From NCBI GenBank assembly GCA_947561715.1, contig OX387199.1, forward strand, positions 4,097,001 to 4,161,000: a DNA stretch of 64,000 bases. Reading direction: 5' to 3'. A model generated the notes under the pieces. It worked only from the letters and a program-made list of their open reading frames with translations. It did not search any database and was not told the DNA's origin. Both the position numbers and the translations under genes were made by a program. This document shows positions 1 through 14,200 of this stretch, piece by piece; the first letter of the stretch is position 1, and every line of letters starts with the position of its first letter. This DNA comes from Ascidia mentula. Lineage: Eukaryota > Chordata > Ascidiacea > Phlebobranchia > Ascidiidae.

Positions 1-9
1 TCTACGTAG

Positions 10-3000
10 TATTGCCCGAGTTTTTATTGGCCCAACGACAACTTTACTGTCTGCGAAGAGCTGGAAATGGCCTACTTGAAATGGAACGAACCGGTGGCGA
101 TCGTGTTGTTAACTTTGGCAACGACTGTCCTTTGGGTGGCGCTTCTTACATCTTTCTACATGATACGGGTATGATAAAGATTACTTATTTCATATATTCT
201 AAGAAACTACTATGGCATTAGCTGCCGTTACAAAGCTTTTTCGACTGTTTAAATCATTGTCGACACATGTGATAAACTACTACTCACTGACGAGTGGATT
301 TTGGTATATGGTTTAGCATAGGAACGACAGACTGGTGAAGGCAAGCGGGAGAGAGCTCATGATGATTATCATGCTTGGAGTTTACATTCAGATCGGTTTG
401 ACTTTCATAATACTCGCCAAACCTACACGAGCAACCTGCTTTTGTATCAGGTATGACAATTGTTACTCGTAAGTCACAATACGAGATTTGTTCTGGTTCT
501 GGCTATTTGCGCTCTCCATTTATAGTTAAACTTATAAGATTGGTGCGTTCAATTCCTATGCTGAAATTCTATATTTCAACTCTTCAAAATAAAATTTGCA
601 CGAATGCAAATCAAAATCAACTTCACGTGAAGTTGATAACGAGTTATCTGCTGTACTGCAGGTTTCTTTTTGGTCTTGACGTAACAATTACTTACTCTGC
701 AATCCTCGTTAAATCAAATCGAATCTATCGGATCTTCAGAAACGGAAGGAAGTCGGCCCAACCTCCGATCTGGATTAAAAAATATCAACAAATATTAACT
801 GTATTTTTCATCGTATTCATGCAGGTAATAAACACACTTGTTCGACTTAGTTGTACATAACGCAAAGTAGAATGATTTTGATTTAATTTCAACATCGTGT
901 TTTGAATTCCAAGGTAATCATCTTGGCAGTCCTTTGCCTGATGTACCCACCAATTGTGGCAGCCTATCAACCTGCACCAGACGTGGCAGAGTTATCGTGC
1001 GAAATTGAGGAAATTACCGTGCTGGTGCCTCTCGCATTTAATCTACTGATATTTATTCCCTGTTTATATTACGGGTAAATCAACAAAATAACGCAGATGA
1101 TATTTTTAAGTAACTTTTCTATGACTTTACAGCACTTTTCCGTCTGTTTAAATTCCGAGTAATTCAAAAAACAATTGCAACACAATGTATATACGCAAGC
1201 AGGATCTGAAATCTAACATCAAGTGTTAAATTTAGTAACGTAAATAACTTGCAGAAACGTGTATGAACGTTTGGTTAACAGTCTGTTCACAACTGTTCAT
1301 ATAATTATTATAATGGATTTTACGTGTGCATTTTAGATGGAAAACCAGATCTCTGCCGGCGAACTTCAACGAATCAAGATACATCGCATTCACAGTCTGT
1401 ACCACGCTTGTTATATGGGTGGCATTCATTCCCATTTATTTGACTGTTGGGACGAAGTAAGACTCTGTGCGTTTTACGTAACTTTACAGTTTACAAAACA
1501 CTTGTTTTGCACTTCTACTAACTTGAAACATGCACAATGCTTGTGCGGTTGACAAGCATGCGGTAGCTATAGTCATTGAGGACTACTGCTTAATGCCCAC
1601 TGCCAGTGGTGTTACGTACTTTCAACACAAAAATACATGTTTCAGAGTATTAAGGAACACATAGCTTTCAATAAAACATATAATTCTTTGGGTAACAGTT
1701 AAAAGCACCGCGCAGAATTTCCAAAACAAAACAAACAATGTTTGCGAATCACACTCACCTACTTGCGCATTATGCAGCCAAACAACATCGTCCGAAGTCC
1801 ACGTCGAGATTCTCACCACCGTCGAACTGATGAGCGCCTTCATCACGCTGGCGTGCTTTTTCTTTCCAAAACTGTACGCTTTGAAGTTCGTGCCCACGGC
1901 GTCTTGGCACGTGTCCTCCATGTACAGAAAAAGGCCGAACAGTTCCCTTGCGCAATGCGGGCATTGTGGCAGTTTCTACTCCCGTGAGCGCAACAGTGAG
2001 GTAACTGATTGGTTTGTGGATGCTATTTTACGTGGAAAATACAAGTACATCGGGACACAGATTCGTTGGCATACTTGATCCTCATATAAGTTTATACGTA
2101 ACATAGAAATCGTGCGAATGTCAACGGTTAGGTGCAAACAAAGCAACCCGCTGTTATATATTTGAATTGAAATACTACACTAAATTTTGGTGTTAATAAA
2201 CTAAAAACTCCAAACTCATTTAAAAATACATTCATCTTTTGCGACACATCAATCCAATTATTAATAAAATGTAATACAGATGAACATGAGTCAAATGAAC
2301 AATCGCAACTCAGGATTTGTCATCCACAGAAGCGCGCAACCGACAGAGCTCAATCGATTTGGTAAGTTTCAGCGAAACGATTTATTTTCAGGTTATCTGA
2401 TCTAAAAATAATGTAAAAGGGGTACTTTTGACTGTAATTAAATAAGAAAACAACACAAACATGCCAATATTTGAGTGTGTGGCAACAAAGTTGTTGTTTG
2501 TTTTTCCAATGCTTGTTAAGTGATTCTGGGAATCGTTCCCCATTCTACTTCATTTGGCCCTGACGATTTCCACCTTATGCATAACTTTACCACAATCATA
2601 GAAACGTTAATTTTCAGGCTAAAATCTGTCAGTCTTGGTATATACCGGGCAGTTAACCACTCTGTGATTGTTTTTCAAATGACACCACTTTTATTTTCTG
2701 CAGGAAGAAGGCGCGCATCAAGCTTTGCAGAGGCTTGCATGAAGATTAAAGCTGCCCAAGAAAAAGACAAGCCTCAAACACTGCAGGTGAATAAAAAGAA
2801 AGTCGGGATTCTCACATTGTACACAACGCAGTGAAACTCTTTTCTTGATTAAGATTTCTACTGCGTCGAACATGCGTCGAAGCTCCAGCGCTCCGGATTT
2901 AACTTTATTGGCAAAGGATCTCGCGGAAAGACCGAAGTTTGTGAGAAGTAAAACCGATATAAGTGGGATACAAATATGTGAAGAAAACGACGAAACAGAT

Positions 3001-3821
3001 GACAACAGGTGCATTTTATTTCATGTATTCGATCCTTATCAAATTGCTTTCATGTGTTTCAACATTGCAAGTATTTAAACATAGCTTATAAAAGCTCCGA
3101 CCGAGTGTTCTTGTTTGCCATTTATATAATGCTAGCCACCATCTTAGCTTTAGACCCTACCTACAAAACAACGGTAAACCAAAGTATATGTCGGTATCCG
3201 AGGACTACAGCAATAAATAAAGATTCATTTCGGTCGCTTAGTTCTTCGACACAAGAATCGATTCCTGAAGTAGAAGCGATGAGCAAAGACGCCTCGTCCT
3301 TCTACCTCTTCGTCCCAACTCCAAATCCCAGCCGTAGATCTTCCTCCACGAGTATGAGGCGTTCTTCGGTCGTAACACCCGTAAATTTCACTCTGTCTGT
3401 ACGGCGGCCCGTCGCGTTTTCCTCGACGCCAGCAAAACCCCGAATCGCGGTGACGACTCCAACTGACGTGAAAAACGGCCACGTGGGGGCGTATGTGCCC
3501 CGTCGGCTTTCCCCGCCCGAAATACAGCATCCCAACCAAATACCAGCTACGCCTAAAATGAATGAAGACGATGGCGAACGGCACGTGACTATAACCGTAC
3601 CCGAAACACACTCCGAAGCTTCAGGATCTGACGACAGCGGTGCAGTGAGATTTCGGTCCAGTTCAGATGCGGCTGAAAAAAGGCGGATGCTGAACGCGCA
3701 AAACCAACGGCGACGCAGCAGTCTTGTACAAATAGCGAACGTCCTGCCGGTCAATGACTACGTGGAAGCAAACGAAATTCCCCGGCCTAGGGTTCTAGCT
3801 TATTCAAAGTACCATACTTAA
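10..3821 (+). CDS. Metabotropic glutamate receptor-like class C GPCR, 3' part (seven-helix domain and tail)
   Basis: A G-protein-coupled receptor of the plasma membrane; the ligand-binding Venus-flytrap part lies left of the window. Exons by splice sites and phase: 10-168, 317-450, 662-824, 914-1074, 1337-1456, 1778-2000, 2280-2361, 2704-2786, 2854-3008, and a last exon from 3185 or 3203 to the TAA at 3819-3821. Exon 1 holds the end of the cysteine-rich linker (CPSFYWPNDNFTVC) and TM1. Exon 2 has the family motif VKASGREL before TM2. Exon 3 has YSAILVKSNRIYRIF, like the mGluR third helix and second loop. Exon 5 has NFNESRYIAFTVCTT in TM6, and exon 6 has FPKLY at the end of TM7. The tail is long, Ser/Arg-rich and seemingly disordered, with several RRSS-type sites (RRSSS, RRRSS) suited to basophilic kinases. 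These motifs fit mGluRs better than GABA-B or GPR158 receptors. The subtype cannot be told without the N-terminus. Confidence 0.88.
2505..2640 (+). repeat. Dispersed repeat copy A, in an intron of the receptor gene
   Basis: This stretch resembles 56398-56525 in the same orientation: both start near ATGCTTGTTAA and share CCCTGACGATTT, the block ACCACAATCATAGAAACGTT, and end near CTGTCAGTCTT. Only about 130 bases are shared and no terminal repeats were seen, so the family is unknown. It sits in the intron 2362-2703. Confidence 0.7.
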
Positions 3822-5206
3822 ACTATGGGTAATGTATGGGAGCTTTGTGTTTTTTAGTGTGCGTACCTGTGAATATTGTGGGCACATTGACTTGTAAACG
3901 CCCGAAAGTCTTCCGTTTCATCTTCTAAACTAGTTCCAATGTTGTGGAGAAGTTTGGGGCCACGTGTAACCACTACAAATTACATTGGCTTTGTGTCATA
4001 GAAACACAAAATCGCCATTGACAATTCGGCTTCAACCGATAGCAAAGTTCATCAAATTATTCCATCCTTTCATGTAACTTTCTTGTTAGTCGGTGTTTTT
4101 GCCGAAGTAACTTATTGTGTGGGAGAGTTTGAGCGCGAGTAACTCTTGTTTAATTGCATTTTCTTTTACGTTTTCTTTCTCGTGCACTTGAGATATTGTA
4201 AATGCGTTTTAACATTTTTTGAAAGCATCGCGATATAATAAAGATATAAAAATAAAAAAATACGTAAAGTCAATGTGACGACAACATCATTAACCTCAAG
4301 GTTTATGTTTATTCGTATGAAAATAAACGTCACACATAGAATATATAGGAAAATACTGTACAATTTCACGAAAAAGCGGGCCTGGCGGTTGAGTGATTGT
4401 CAAAAGCTGCAACCGGCCAAAACCAATCAGAAACCACACACGCATTGACATAGCTAAGACAACAGATGGCGCTAAAGTGCACTAGCATGTTTTTCAGATT
4501 GAGTAGAATGCGTTGTTGGCTGTTAACCCATGTCTTTGTTCGACGATTTTCTTGGCACATTTGTAACGGCACCCGGTGTTTTCCAACGACTGGTTTAGTC
4601 AAATAAGGGTGTTTAAAAACAGTTCTTTGGTCGAATGAAATCACGTGACGGCTGAAGCAAAAGGCTCGCATAGAAATAATATAAAAGTGAAAAACCAGTC
4701 AGCAGGCTGAATGAAAATCGACTGTAAACAAAACGGCTGCAGTAATCTACTTAAAATAAGGCACCAAATTTCGATTGTGTCAGGTTGTAACACTGAACGT
4801 ATATAGTGTGCGTTAAACAGTTAATGTGCAATTTAGAGGCTGCAAAAGCAAAATATAATAACCACAAATTGACGACGAACATCAAACGGCCTAATATTTT
4901 GAAAGTATGTGTGTTGGCACCAAGAAATTACCATAGTACATTTCTCAGTATTCAGTTGAGAGTAAACATGTTCACGTTCCGACAGTATTTGAATCTAACT
5001 GTTAAAAATGATCCTCAACTTTGCCACTCCCCAATTAAAGAGCATTTCCAGCGCAATTCCATCTGTAGCACAATTAAATCCTAACGCCTATTTTAAAGTT
5101 TCACAGAGACCAAATGGTGTGGGCAACTGTAGACACGTTATACAAGCAAGTGTTACAATACAACATAACCTATTTAAACTAATAAACATGATGCACCCTA
5201 ACTTCG
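3822..5206. other. Convergent intergenic space with 3' UTRs
   Basis: The space lies between the stop of the receptor gene (+) and the stop of CPLANE1 (-), so it should hold only two 3' ends. A candidate poly(A) signal for the receptor, AATAAA, is at 4237-4242 about 415 bases past its stop, with a second in the A-rich run near 4251. No other convincing coding exon was seen. Confidence 0.6.
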
Positions 5207-8200
5207 TCACGCTCGGTCGACCGCTGCAACCATCGCGTCTACGTCATTCCAATCAACATCGCCAAGCAAGCTGGCCGTTCCGCATGACTTCATCTCTAGG
5301 TCATCAGGTGGCATCCCACTCACGTGACTCTCAGAGCTTCTCGACGATTGGTCGTCGAGGTCAAAAGTCACGTGACCCTTGTTTCGCTTTTCCACGCTTC
5401 CGTACAGCAAGCGCCTGACGTCATCGCTAAGCTTCCACGTGCTGAGTACACTCGACATAGACACATCGCTCATGGGATCAACTGCGCGTGAATTCACGGA
5501 CGTTAAAAAATTTGATTCTGTAGTCGAGTTTTGTCCATCGCTTACTGTCTTAACCAAAAATCATGGTGTAATTTCCAACATGTTATAGCTTATCCTTTCT
5601 TTGATCATAACGTAAACGATAGTAAGCAACGTAACTTAATCATGTTGTCAAGTAGTGGTAAATTAAGTTATTTGGCGGAACACCATCGCCAACATTCACA
5701 CAAACACGAAATTATATTTCAAAGCAGGCTTGATCAGCTTCCAAGCAAATAATCATCGAAACCAGATTTTAACTAAGAATCCGAACTCACTAACCTGTGT
5801 CAGGGGACGAGTATGACCCATGACCTTTCTGTTCTCGATACGCCTTTGGAGCAATAGAAAAGATGAATGTTATACTTTTATACAAAAATGTATTTCCCTG
5901 TGGTGAAAAGTCGACATTACCTGGTTTGCAGGTTTCTTTTTGTAAGGTGTCGATCGCTTGTTAATCCGGTATGTCGTGTTAAGATGGCCGTTCACTGCAA
6001 GGAAAGTGTAAGTGCTGTAGATGCGTTTGTGTGATAGTGCAGATATATCTCGTATATTAGTCTTAAAGTGTGCTAATGATTCCAATCATTACAATTACTG
6101 TTGTTTTATTGGTTGCCTATAGAATACTGAGGATGCCGTATCATAGGCGAAATATATCTGTTCAAAAAAGCAATATCTTGGCTGGAATCACAATTTTAAT
6201 CTCGTATATTGTGCTAAGCTTGTATATGGTTTGCAAAAACTGATAATTTCTATGAAAGTGAAATTGACTTATTTTAAAATTACAATAAATCAGCTGATAA
6301 TGACTCAAAGCATCTGCATAGAAATAAGTTTTAAGCTATACCTTCTTTCAAAGGGGAGCGCCTGGTTTTCGAAGACTTGGCGAAAGCCCTCTCTCTAAAA
6401 AGACAGTAATTTCCTTATTAGTCGTAGAATGGAGGTCGATTAACACCCTAAAGTGTATTTAGTGACAATAGTAGTGGAAAGCTGATATCCATGACGCACA
6501 GGCAACAAAGTCCATTAAAACGTACATGTACTAAATTGAAATACACTGGTGCATAGTGGCTCGCAATTACAACAAACAATTTGGTAGTAAACAGGATTTT
6601 TTTGCGGAACAAACCGTTTTCACAAAACTCCAGTTGTAAGCGCAGATTATATTCATATACTTACCCAGCGGAGTGTGATGACTTGTGTTCAGGCAATCTT
6701 GGCTTTTCACTCCTAATCTCTTCCATCAGATGAACTGATTCGTTTACTCGCTGATTATGGTGGGTGTGCAGCATTTGCCTGAAGTATTGAGGGACAAACA
6801 TGAATGTGTTGAGATAAAACACAGCAAAACCCGTCAACAACCGAAGTAGAAAATACTTCTATTTATTTAAGGTTTAAAATGACGAAGTTTGTCGTGTAAG
6901 TTGGTGTTTCCCAAACTTTTCTCCGAGAAACTCTGCAAGGTTATTTATGCTGACTAGGATATCTCAACAGCGCCAAAAATGTCAAGTAAACTAATAGAGT
7001 TTGCCTGAAACCGGATGGCAGCTAATGGACCTCTTCATTTACTAACAAACCCCAGTGTTCCGCGTAATGCACTAAGGAAACCGCGGGCGTCAAGTGGTGT
7101 AAAACGTGACAGAAGGCACAAGTGTAGACAACTGAAGCAACACCGCATCTGTTTCGCGCAACGTTCAAAACAGACAACAACCACTTTTCCCACCTCCTTC
7201 GCTCTTCCCTCCTTCTTTGCGATTCCTCGATTTGCTTCTGAGTCACGTGACCACCGGCCCCCTTGAACGGTTTCGCTTCGGCCTCGCGCAGCGCCTTCAC
7301 GCGCTCCTGGTATTCCCCCGTCCGTTCGCGACGCTTTTGCTCCATCCAGCGGCGGACTTTTTGACGCTCTATGTCCGACCTGTTTCAAATCACGTTATGT
7401 TATTTGACATGTGGGATAAATTAGCAAGAGCAGGCTGGCGTATAGCGTTTGGACTTAATGTTGTTGAGATTGCGCTTTATGGTACACAAACATGACGTTA
7501 CCTCTGGTCAAAAGATTTCACTTTCAGATTAGATGACTCGTTGTCTTCGATCAAGTCGCGAACCAACTGCTCTTGTCGTTGAATTGAAGCTGAAAATACA
7601 AGCGTTAAAGTGAAATACATTGGAATAATGATAATAAAAATTTGAATTCCGGCAAAAAATAACGTACACCAACGTTTCGTCTGACAATCCGCCTGTATAC
7701 ATCGACAATTGCATCACGCCCGGCCGCAATAGCAGCCATGACGAATGAAGACAATGCTTTAATTGTTTTCCATTAAATTTAGTTAGAACTTGCATACCCC
7801 GCCTGGCGTCCATTTTCTCCATAGATGAACTCGTCATGGAAACGTCATCGTCGACTTCCGCAATGGTTGGAAATTCTCTGGGCGTCTCGTACGGGCGGTC
7901 ATGCTTCGCTGAGTACAACATGGAAGCTGAAGACGAACTGGACACGTGATCGTCGACGTCACTGTACTCTGGGACTGATCGTTCTGAGAAAATGGGCGAT
8001 TGATTATCATGGGCAAAATTACTATGGTCAAGCCAAGAGGATACTTGACTCATTTTGGGTGCAAGTAAAAAGTGCAAATACTTGTTGCAAATAAATCTCA
8101 AAAAGAAAAGACAAAAACAGAAAGTTTGTTAATTGCAAAAAAAAACAAAAAAAATGCGAAAAGCTACAATAAAAAAATCTTTACCGCCACCAGGAGGCGC

Positions 8201-11200
8201 TGAGAGTTGGTACGCTTCCTGAAGGCGAGCCTTGTATCTCGATGATGACGTTTTAAAGTCGTAAGGGTCACCGTGACGCACATCACGTGACCGCGGGAAA
8301 TGTTCCAAACCACTGCCACGTGATTCTTCGTATGATCTGTAATTGCAGTACAAATGCATTAGTTACAAACACATGCTACAAATGTACAGGGATAGTTCAG
8401 AAGTGTTTTTGCCTTGGAGATAATTTGGTTGGTGATCTGACATAGTGCGTGTCTCTGCCTCCACCTCGTGGCGAAAGTTTTTTCACGGCTGTCAGTTCAG
8501 GGTCTTGCCTCAGGCTCCTCTCCTGATGGCGGGGATATCTATATAAAATCGGACACTTCACATGAAATTGAACAATAGGTGAACAAGCAAGGCTTTTGCA
8601 CTGACAAACAAAGACTCGTTATATCATTGGTTCCGACACTTGACCAAAAAAAGGCACGAATGGTGAATTATTCAGGTAATATTTTAGTTATTTACGACGA
8701 CTGCTTTTACATTCGGACATTTAAGCACTTTTAACTGTGGGTACCTTCGCTTCTCGGTCGGAGCCATAACTTCACCCAAGGTATCAATAGTTCTGATCAG
8801 TTTCTCCGAACTCTGTGAAAGCAATACTGGACGTTAAGGGCCAACGTATATAGAGAAACAGCTTATATGAGGAATCAAAATCAAACGGTTTGGACCTTTC
8901 AGATAAAACCTTATCTGTAACTAAAAGAATAGCCATTATTGCCGGCTAGATTGATATACAGTCTCTAAGGCACCGTCTAGAGATATTTATTTTAAAAACT
9001 CAAGCACGATTTTGGTCACGTATATTGTTTACCTTGAAGTCGTCGTTCATATTTTTAGCCATGACGTCAATAGCGTCGAGTTGAGCTCCCATTTGTTGCA
9101 TAGCAGAAGTCCATCTTTCACGCGTGACCTCACGAACCTCGCGAATCTGAAAGTATAGTCTTGTGATGAAACTATGGGAGTTTCAGTCAATTTCTTTAAA
9201 CCCTGACAGTTGCATACAGTCGCTCGTTTCTTCAGATTCATGATATGCACGTTTTTTGATGATTTTTTGTGTGTTTGCCACATTCAATGTACCCCAGGGT
9301 TTCTAAACTGTGGGTAAATGGATCCCTAAGGGCCCGCAGCGACTTATCGTGGATCCGTGCGAGACTTTCCCAAAGATAAAGACTTTCAGTGTTGAAGTTC
9401 AATAAAAAGGTCTCTAAAAGTTTTATCAAGTAATGAAGGTTCACAGAATTACAAAAAAAATGCCATAAAGTACACGGAAACGTTTATTTCTGTAAGCTAA
9501 AAAATGTCCGTGTTCTTACGCAAGACAAATATATTTCCTAGTAATTAACGGCTCTTCTGGCAAAAAGAAAAAGGAAGTAGGAAGTAAAACGCCAACATGG
9601 CGATAAATAGTCACGCGCGAAAAAAGGCGAAAGAAGCACGACAAGCTAAAAAACGGGAAGGGGAATATATTTCGCTTAAATAAGCACCGTTAGTATGAAA
9701 AAAAAACACACACAAGGGTGTTAAAATTAGAAAAGTGTCACTGATACCTCTAGCAATGAAACCTTCCATTTTTTCATCGTTTTACGTCAATTTATCAACT
9801 AAGTATGTTACGCAATCAAACTTACCCTGTTCACGTCCTTCAAGTGGTCAGATAGAATTGACTCCACGTTTGTTGTTGTTTCGAGGGGAAATCCCGGTGC
9901 GTATGGTGTGACGTCAGGCCGTAGTTCATTAACAGCCTTGTAGTGGATTTCGGCTGGGGTCTGTATCAAGTAAGACCGTCAGCACGGATCAATTTCTAGG
10001 CGGCGGTGTTATATACTTTCTTTGGTTAAAAAATGTAACTACACTATTTATTGCGCAATTGCGTGACTTGTCTATTTCCGCCTGCGAATATTTCATAGTT
10101 TTACGAAAATATTAATTCACATTCCAATACTTTCAGTGTGTTAGGCGGTTTTTACTCACCGACTTTTGTGGTAACCCCCTTTTCACGCTCTCGACACTGA
10201 CGTCACCAACGTGGAGAAATCCGGTGCGGTCAACCGTGTCCGGCTCAGCAACTACGTCAGTCTCAAGCCTAGCAACAGAATTAGAGTAAAGTTTGTAAAA
10301 TAACAAGGAGGCGCTTTTGCCTACCTCAGTTTGAGGAAGATGTCCGGAGGAGGTTTTAATGGTTTGGTCGTGAGTTTGTCTCTGTAATCTCCAGGCTCCT
10401 CATCCAGGGTTGATGAGTTGGGACTCTCCTCCTTATCTTCAATGATGACCTGCATCTGCGCGTCCTTCATCCGGGGTTTGTGAGGAGCCTTGAAAATATT
10501 TTTACATATAATAAATATTCCAGGTTTGATGCGCAGGCGGAAAACTGCAATTGTTGGATCTGTGATCAGTGAAGTGGAAAATGCACTTTGGGTGGTTACG
10601 TCACTTTCCTATGAGATGCAATTTCTAAGTGAACTTTCACAATGAAAGCGTTTCAAAGGCGTTATACCAGCCAACACGCACTATACCGGCTTACGCAAAC
10701 AAAAACACAATCCTGGAGATTTTTTACAATTTCGTTCCATATTGCTATACACTGTGATATTTATGTTACAAAAATGATTACGTAAAGCGAGATCCTACAA
10801 ATTAGCTCAATCAATGTAACCTTTTTCGCCAGAGAAGCAACGAAATGAGCATCGGCTGGAGTCATTACACCATCACTGTCACTACCGCTCATCATCGCCA
10901 CCTCGCGGTTGATCGCCTCTTGATTGAGATAACCTTCGAATGGGGTCTCTGTCGCCATCTGCTGGACTTCTGCGAACAACACAACATAAGTACAGCAATT
11001 TACTCTTTGTAGTCAGTCGGAAAAAAAGCTGTATTGCCATTATTCGACACAGCCTTTCCCAATATAACAAATTTAGGTATTCATGATCTATCCGCTGGTT
11101 TTAAGCAAAAACTGCTAAGGATGCATTTTAAATCTTTGCGCAACAAACGCATTAGAATATACCAAAATAAAATACTAACGACGGTAAAATTGAAAACCCG

Positions 11201-14200
11201 TTTACTTTCTGAAGTTTTTGGGGTTCCTTTTCAACTTAAATAACCTTGCACAGTTCCACAGACAAAGCGTTGTTGAAATTTTGATGTAAAGTGTTTATTG
11301 TGTCCAAGTTGTAATCGGTTATATGATATAACGAGCCAAGCTTTTACTCACACCTGAAACCAAACTAATCCGATAAACCTTAGTAACCAGCTCTCCAGCA
11401 AGTATGAACACGTTTTCTACTTAAAAATAAGCTTGTCGATTTTTCCAGCACCATACGAGATACTGGCATTATATGGGTCGAAAAATTTTGTTGCGTCAAA
11501 GAAAAAAGCGAGGTGCTTAAGTGCTGCAGTGTTTGTTCTTCCGACCAGCTGGCTTCAAGACCAGGTGTGGCGCTCAGCCATGCGTAACGAGTGATCATTA
11601 TAGACTTGATGTTGAGGTTTTAATCAGGGTGGAATTCTATGCCCTTATCATTACATGCAAACTTTCGGATTTGGATTATCGGATTGGTTTATTACAACGC
11701 GTGTCTACCAGTACGCACGGGACATTGCAAGCATTTAAATCATAAAAATAAGAAAAATTGGCAAACCTTTCTTCGTCGGTTCGGCCTTCGTTCTTGTTCT
11801 GGGTTCTCTCAGTGCTGTTTTATCCGGGTCTACATTTTCTTTGTCGTCGACTTCACGGTGAGCGACGCTGGGTCCACCGCGTTCCCTGGCTGGTCCGGAT
11901 TCAAACGGCGGCGCTTTCACCTTCATTAAAGGCACTGGAGGCGCTCGTGAGCTGGCGCCAGGTTTCTAACCCCCCAAAAAAACAAGTTTAAACGCGATAA
12001 GGCGTTATTGTAAACCTTCACGGATGATCTGCCTAATAGTTATTAACAGACATCAGTATCTGCTCAAATATTTGGTTGTACAGTGCTTTTAGACCAAGAA
12101 AAACAGTTTGCTTGATATAACTGTAAGAATTAGAAATATGTTTAGCTATGGTAAACCTATTTTAAATAATAGTTTTTGGTTGCATAAAATCGTGACCTGA
12201 AGTGACTGGTTTTACGTACACACTTCTAATTGTTACAGTTTGGTAAAACTATCAGGTTTGCGATTTCGTCTTGAAAAAACAATGATCGTTTTGGTACATG
12301 GTGCACACGCATACAACTTACCTTGGACACTGACTGAAAACCGTGCTTCCTCCCTTCGTAAGCCAGAACCTCTTTAGGGTCGATCAGCCTCGGCACCAAC
12401 TCTCTTCTAACTGGGGCCTGTCTGTCCTGGGGGATGCCCCTAATTCGTGAAAAGGGCACTGGCACGGTTTCGGCCGACCACGCCCTCCTGGGTAGGGCCG
12501 GGGCGAATTGGGGACGAGCTGGGGGCTCGACGTGCGTCTGGGTCATCGGAAATTGGGTCTTGTAGGCACCCGACGCCGAGGGCCCGGGAACCCTTGACGT
12601 GTATGCAAGTTCGCGTCGAGGAATGGCCGGAAATTTGAGAAAATGAGAGTGGGGGTGCTGGGGTGGGTCGCGGTGTTGGGGTTGGCTTCGGGGGTGTGGG
12701 GCCGACATCGGTGCGTTCGTGACGTCATTTTGAGTTTCGTGGGTGTATCGGTCTGGGTTGTGACCAAGAGGCTGAGGCTGCACTGGAGGATTTGTAACAA
12801 GTTGCTTCGGCTCCGTCTTGGACAAGTCCTTTACCAGAAGAGGTTTACTCGGAGATTGGAGGTTTATCAGTCGCATACGACCTGGAGGAGGAGAGGACGT
12901 TTCTGTTTCATATCGGGACTTCTTCACAGCTGTCGAGGCAGCCCACGCTTGTCGCGAGCCCGGCGTCCGCTGCAACTTCGCTGTTTTCGGATCTTGGGAG
13001 TTGGTGATGCCCGGGATGTGGAAGAGCGGGATTGGAAACTTTTGCTCCCGACTCTTCGGGATCACCTGCATCGGATACTGGGATATTTCCTCCTGGATTT
13101 TCTCTTCTACAACTGGTTTAGGTTCTGGGGGCTTTTGGGTGACTGGGGCTAGCTGGGAGGTTTGAAGGGAAAATCCCGGCACCAAGGACTGTAATACCCC
13201 GTTAAGTATTGGGTTTCCAGCCCCGGCGGTTGCTGCGCCCCCTTGTGACGCAATCATGGTCTGCCCGAGAAGAATCTGACTCAGGAGCGACACCTGCTGA
13301 GCAAGTAGTACGTTTTGGATCTCGCCGCGGACGACGCCGGCTACTGAGGAGTCACTTTGGGTAACGGGGGTTGGAGTGGGGGGTTTTCGGATGCCGCCGC
13401 CGTCAGGCTCTGCGGTTGAGGCTCCAACTGTGCTTTCTGCAATAGAATATTACAGTTGTTGTGTCACAGAGTACATGGTAACTGGACGCTGTGTTTTGTA
13501 TCTTGGGTGTTGTTTAGTGTTAAGTACAGAACACCCACAGTATTTTTTGACTTTATGATACGACTTCAACACAAACCTTATGAGTAGGATATTTCATGAA
13601 ATTTTATTGTTTTTAAAAACTAGCAAGAGGGAAAAAAACAAGTTTTGTACCAGGAGCTTGAGAATCTTCACCGTCTTGAAGATCTTCCGGTCTCAGGGTC
13701 GAGTCTTCTGTTAAAATCGAAAGTTTGTCAAATTGTGTAATGCCCAAGACCAAAGGTGGAAAGCAAGAATACATAAAAATTTTACGAAATTTCTAATATT
13801 TACACGTATACGATTCTCTGCATCTTGCGTTATATGTCAAGAGTTAGCGGGTATATTTTGGTGGCGATTAAGAGGTTTGTAAATTTTAAACCATAGAGGT
13901 TTGTTGACACTGGACAATGGAGAAGTTCACCACATAAAAATTACAAAAAACGCTGGTGATGACAGTGTCATTGATGGCAGTAAGGCCCTTGTTGTGCAAC
14001 TAATGTTGTGTATTTCACGGACATAGACGTCCACACCACAAAAGATAAACTTTGTCTCGAAAACTTGGGATGTTCTTACTTCCGTGATTATCAGCAAGAG
14101 TTCCTGGTGAGGATTTTTCCTCCTCTTTATCTCCTTCCGTGTCTTCCTCCTTAATAATTGTTTTGTCCACTTCGTCGAAGTCTGCACCAAATATGTATTT

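Noticed and set aside
1828-1850. CTGATGA inside the receptor exon
   Set aside because: It is coding sequence (GTC GAA CTG ATG AGC) with no GAAA or stems around it.
9286-9440. hAT-like terminal fragment (CCAGGGTTTCTAAACTGTGGG) in a CPLANE1 intron
   Set aside because: Only one end resembles hAT termini; no partner end or target duplication was found.
12643-13152. 169-codon open frame on the plus strand
   Set aside because: It is the shadow of CPLANE1 exon 12322-13436 on the other strand; GC-rich, Pro-rich coding leaves the opposite frame open.
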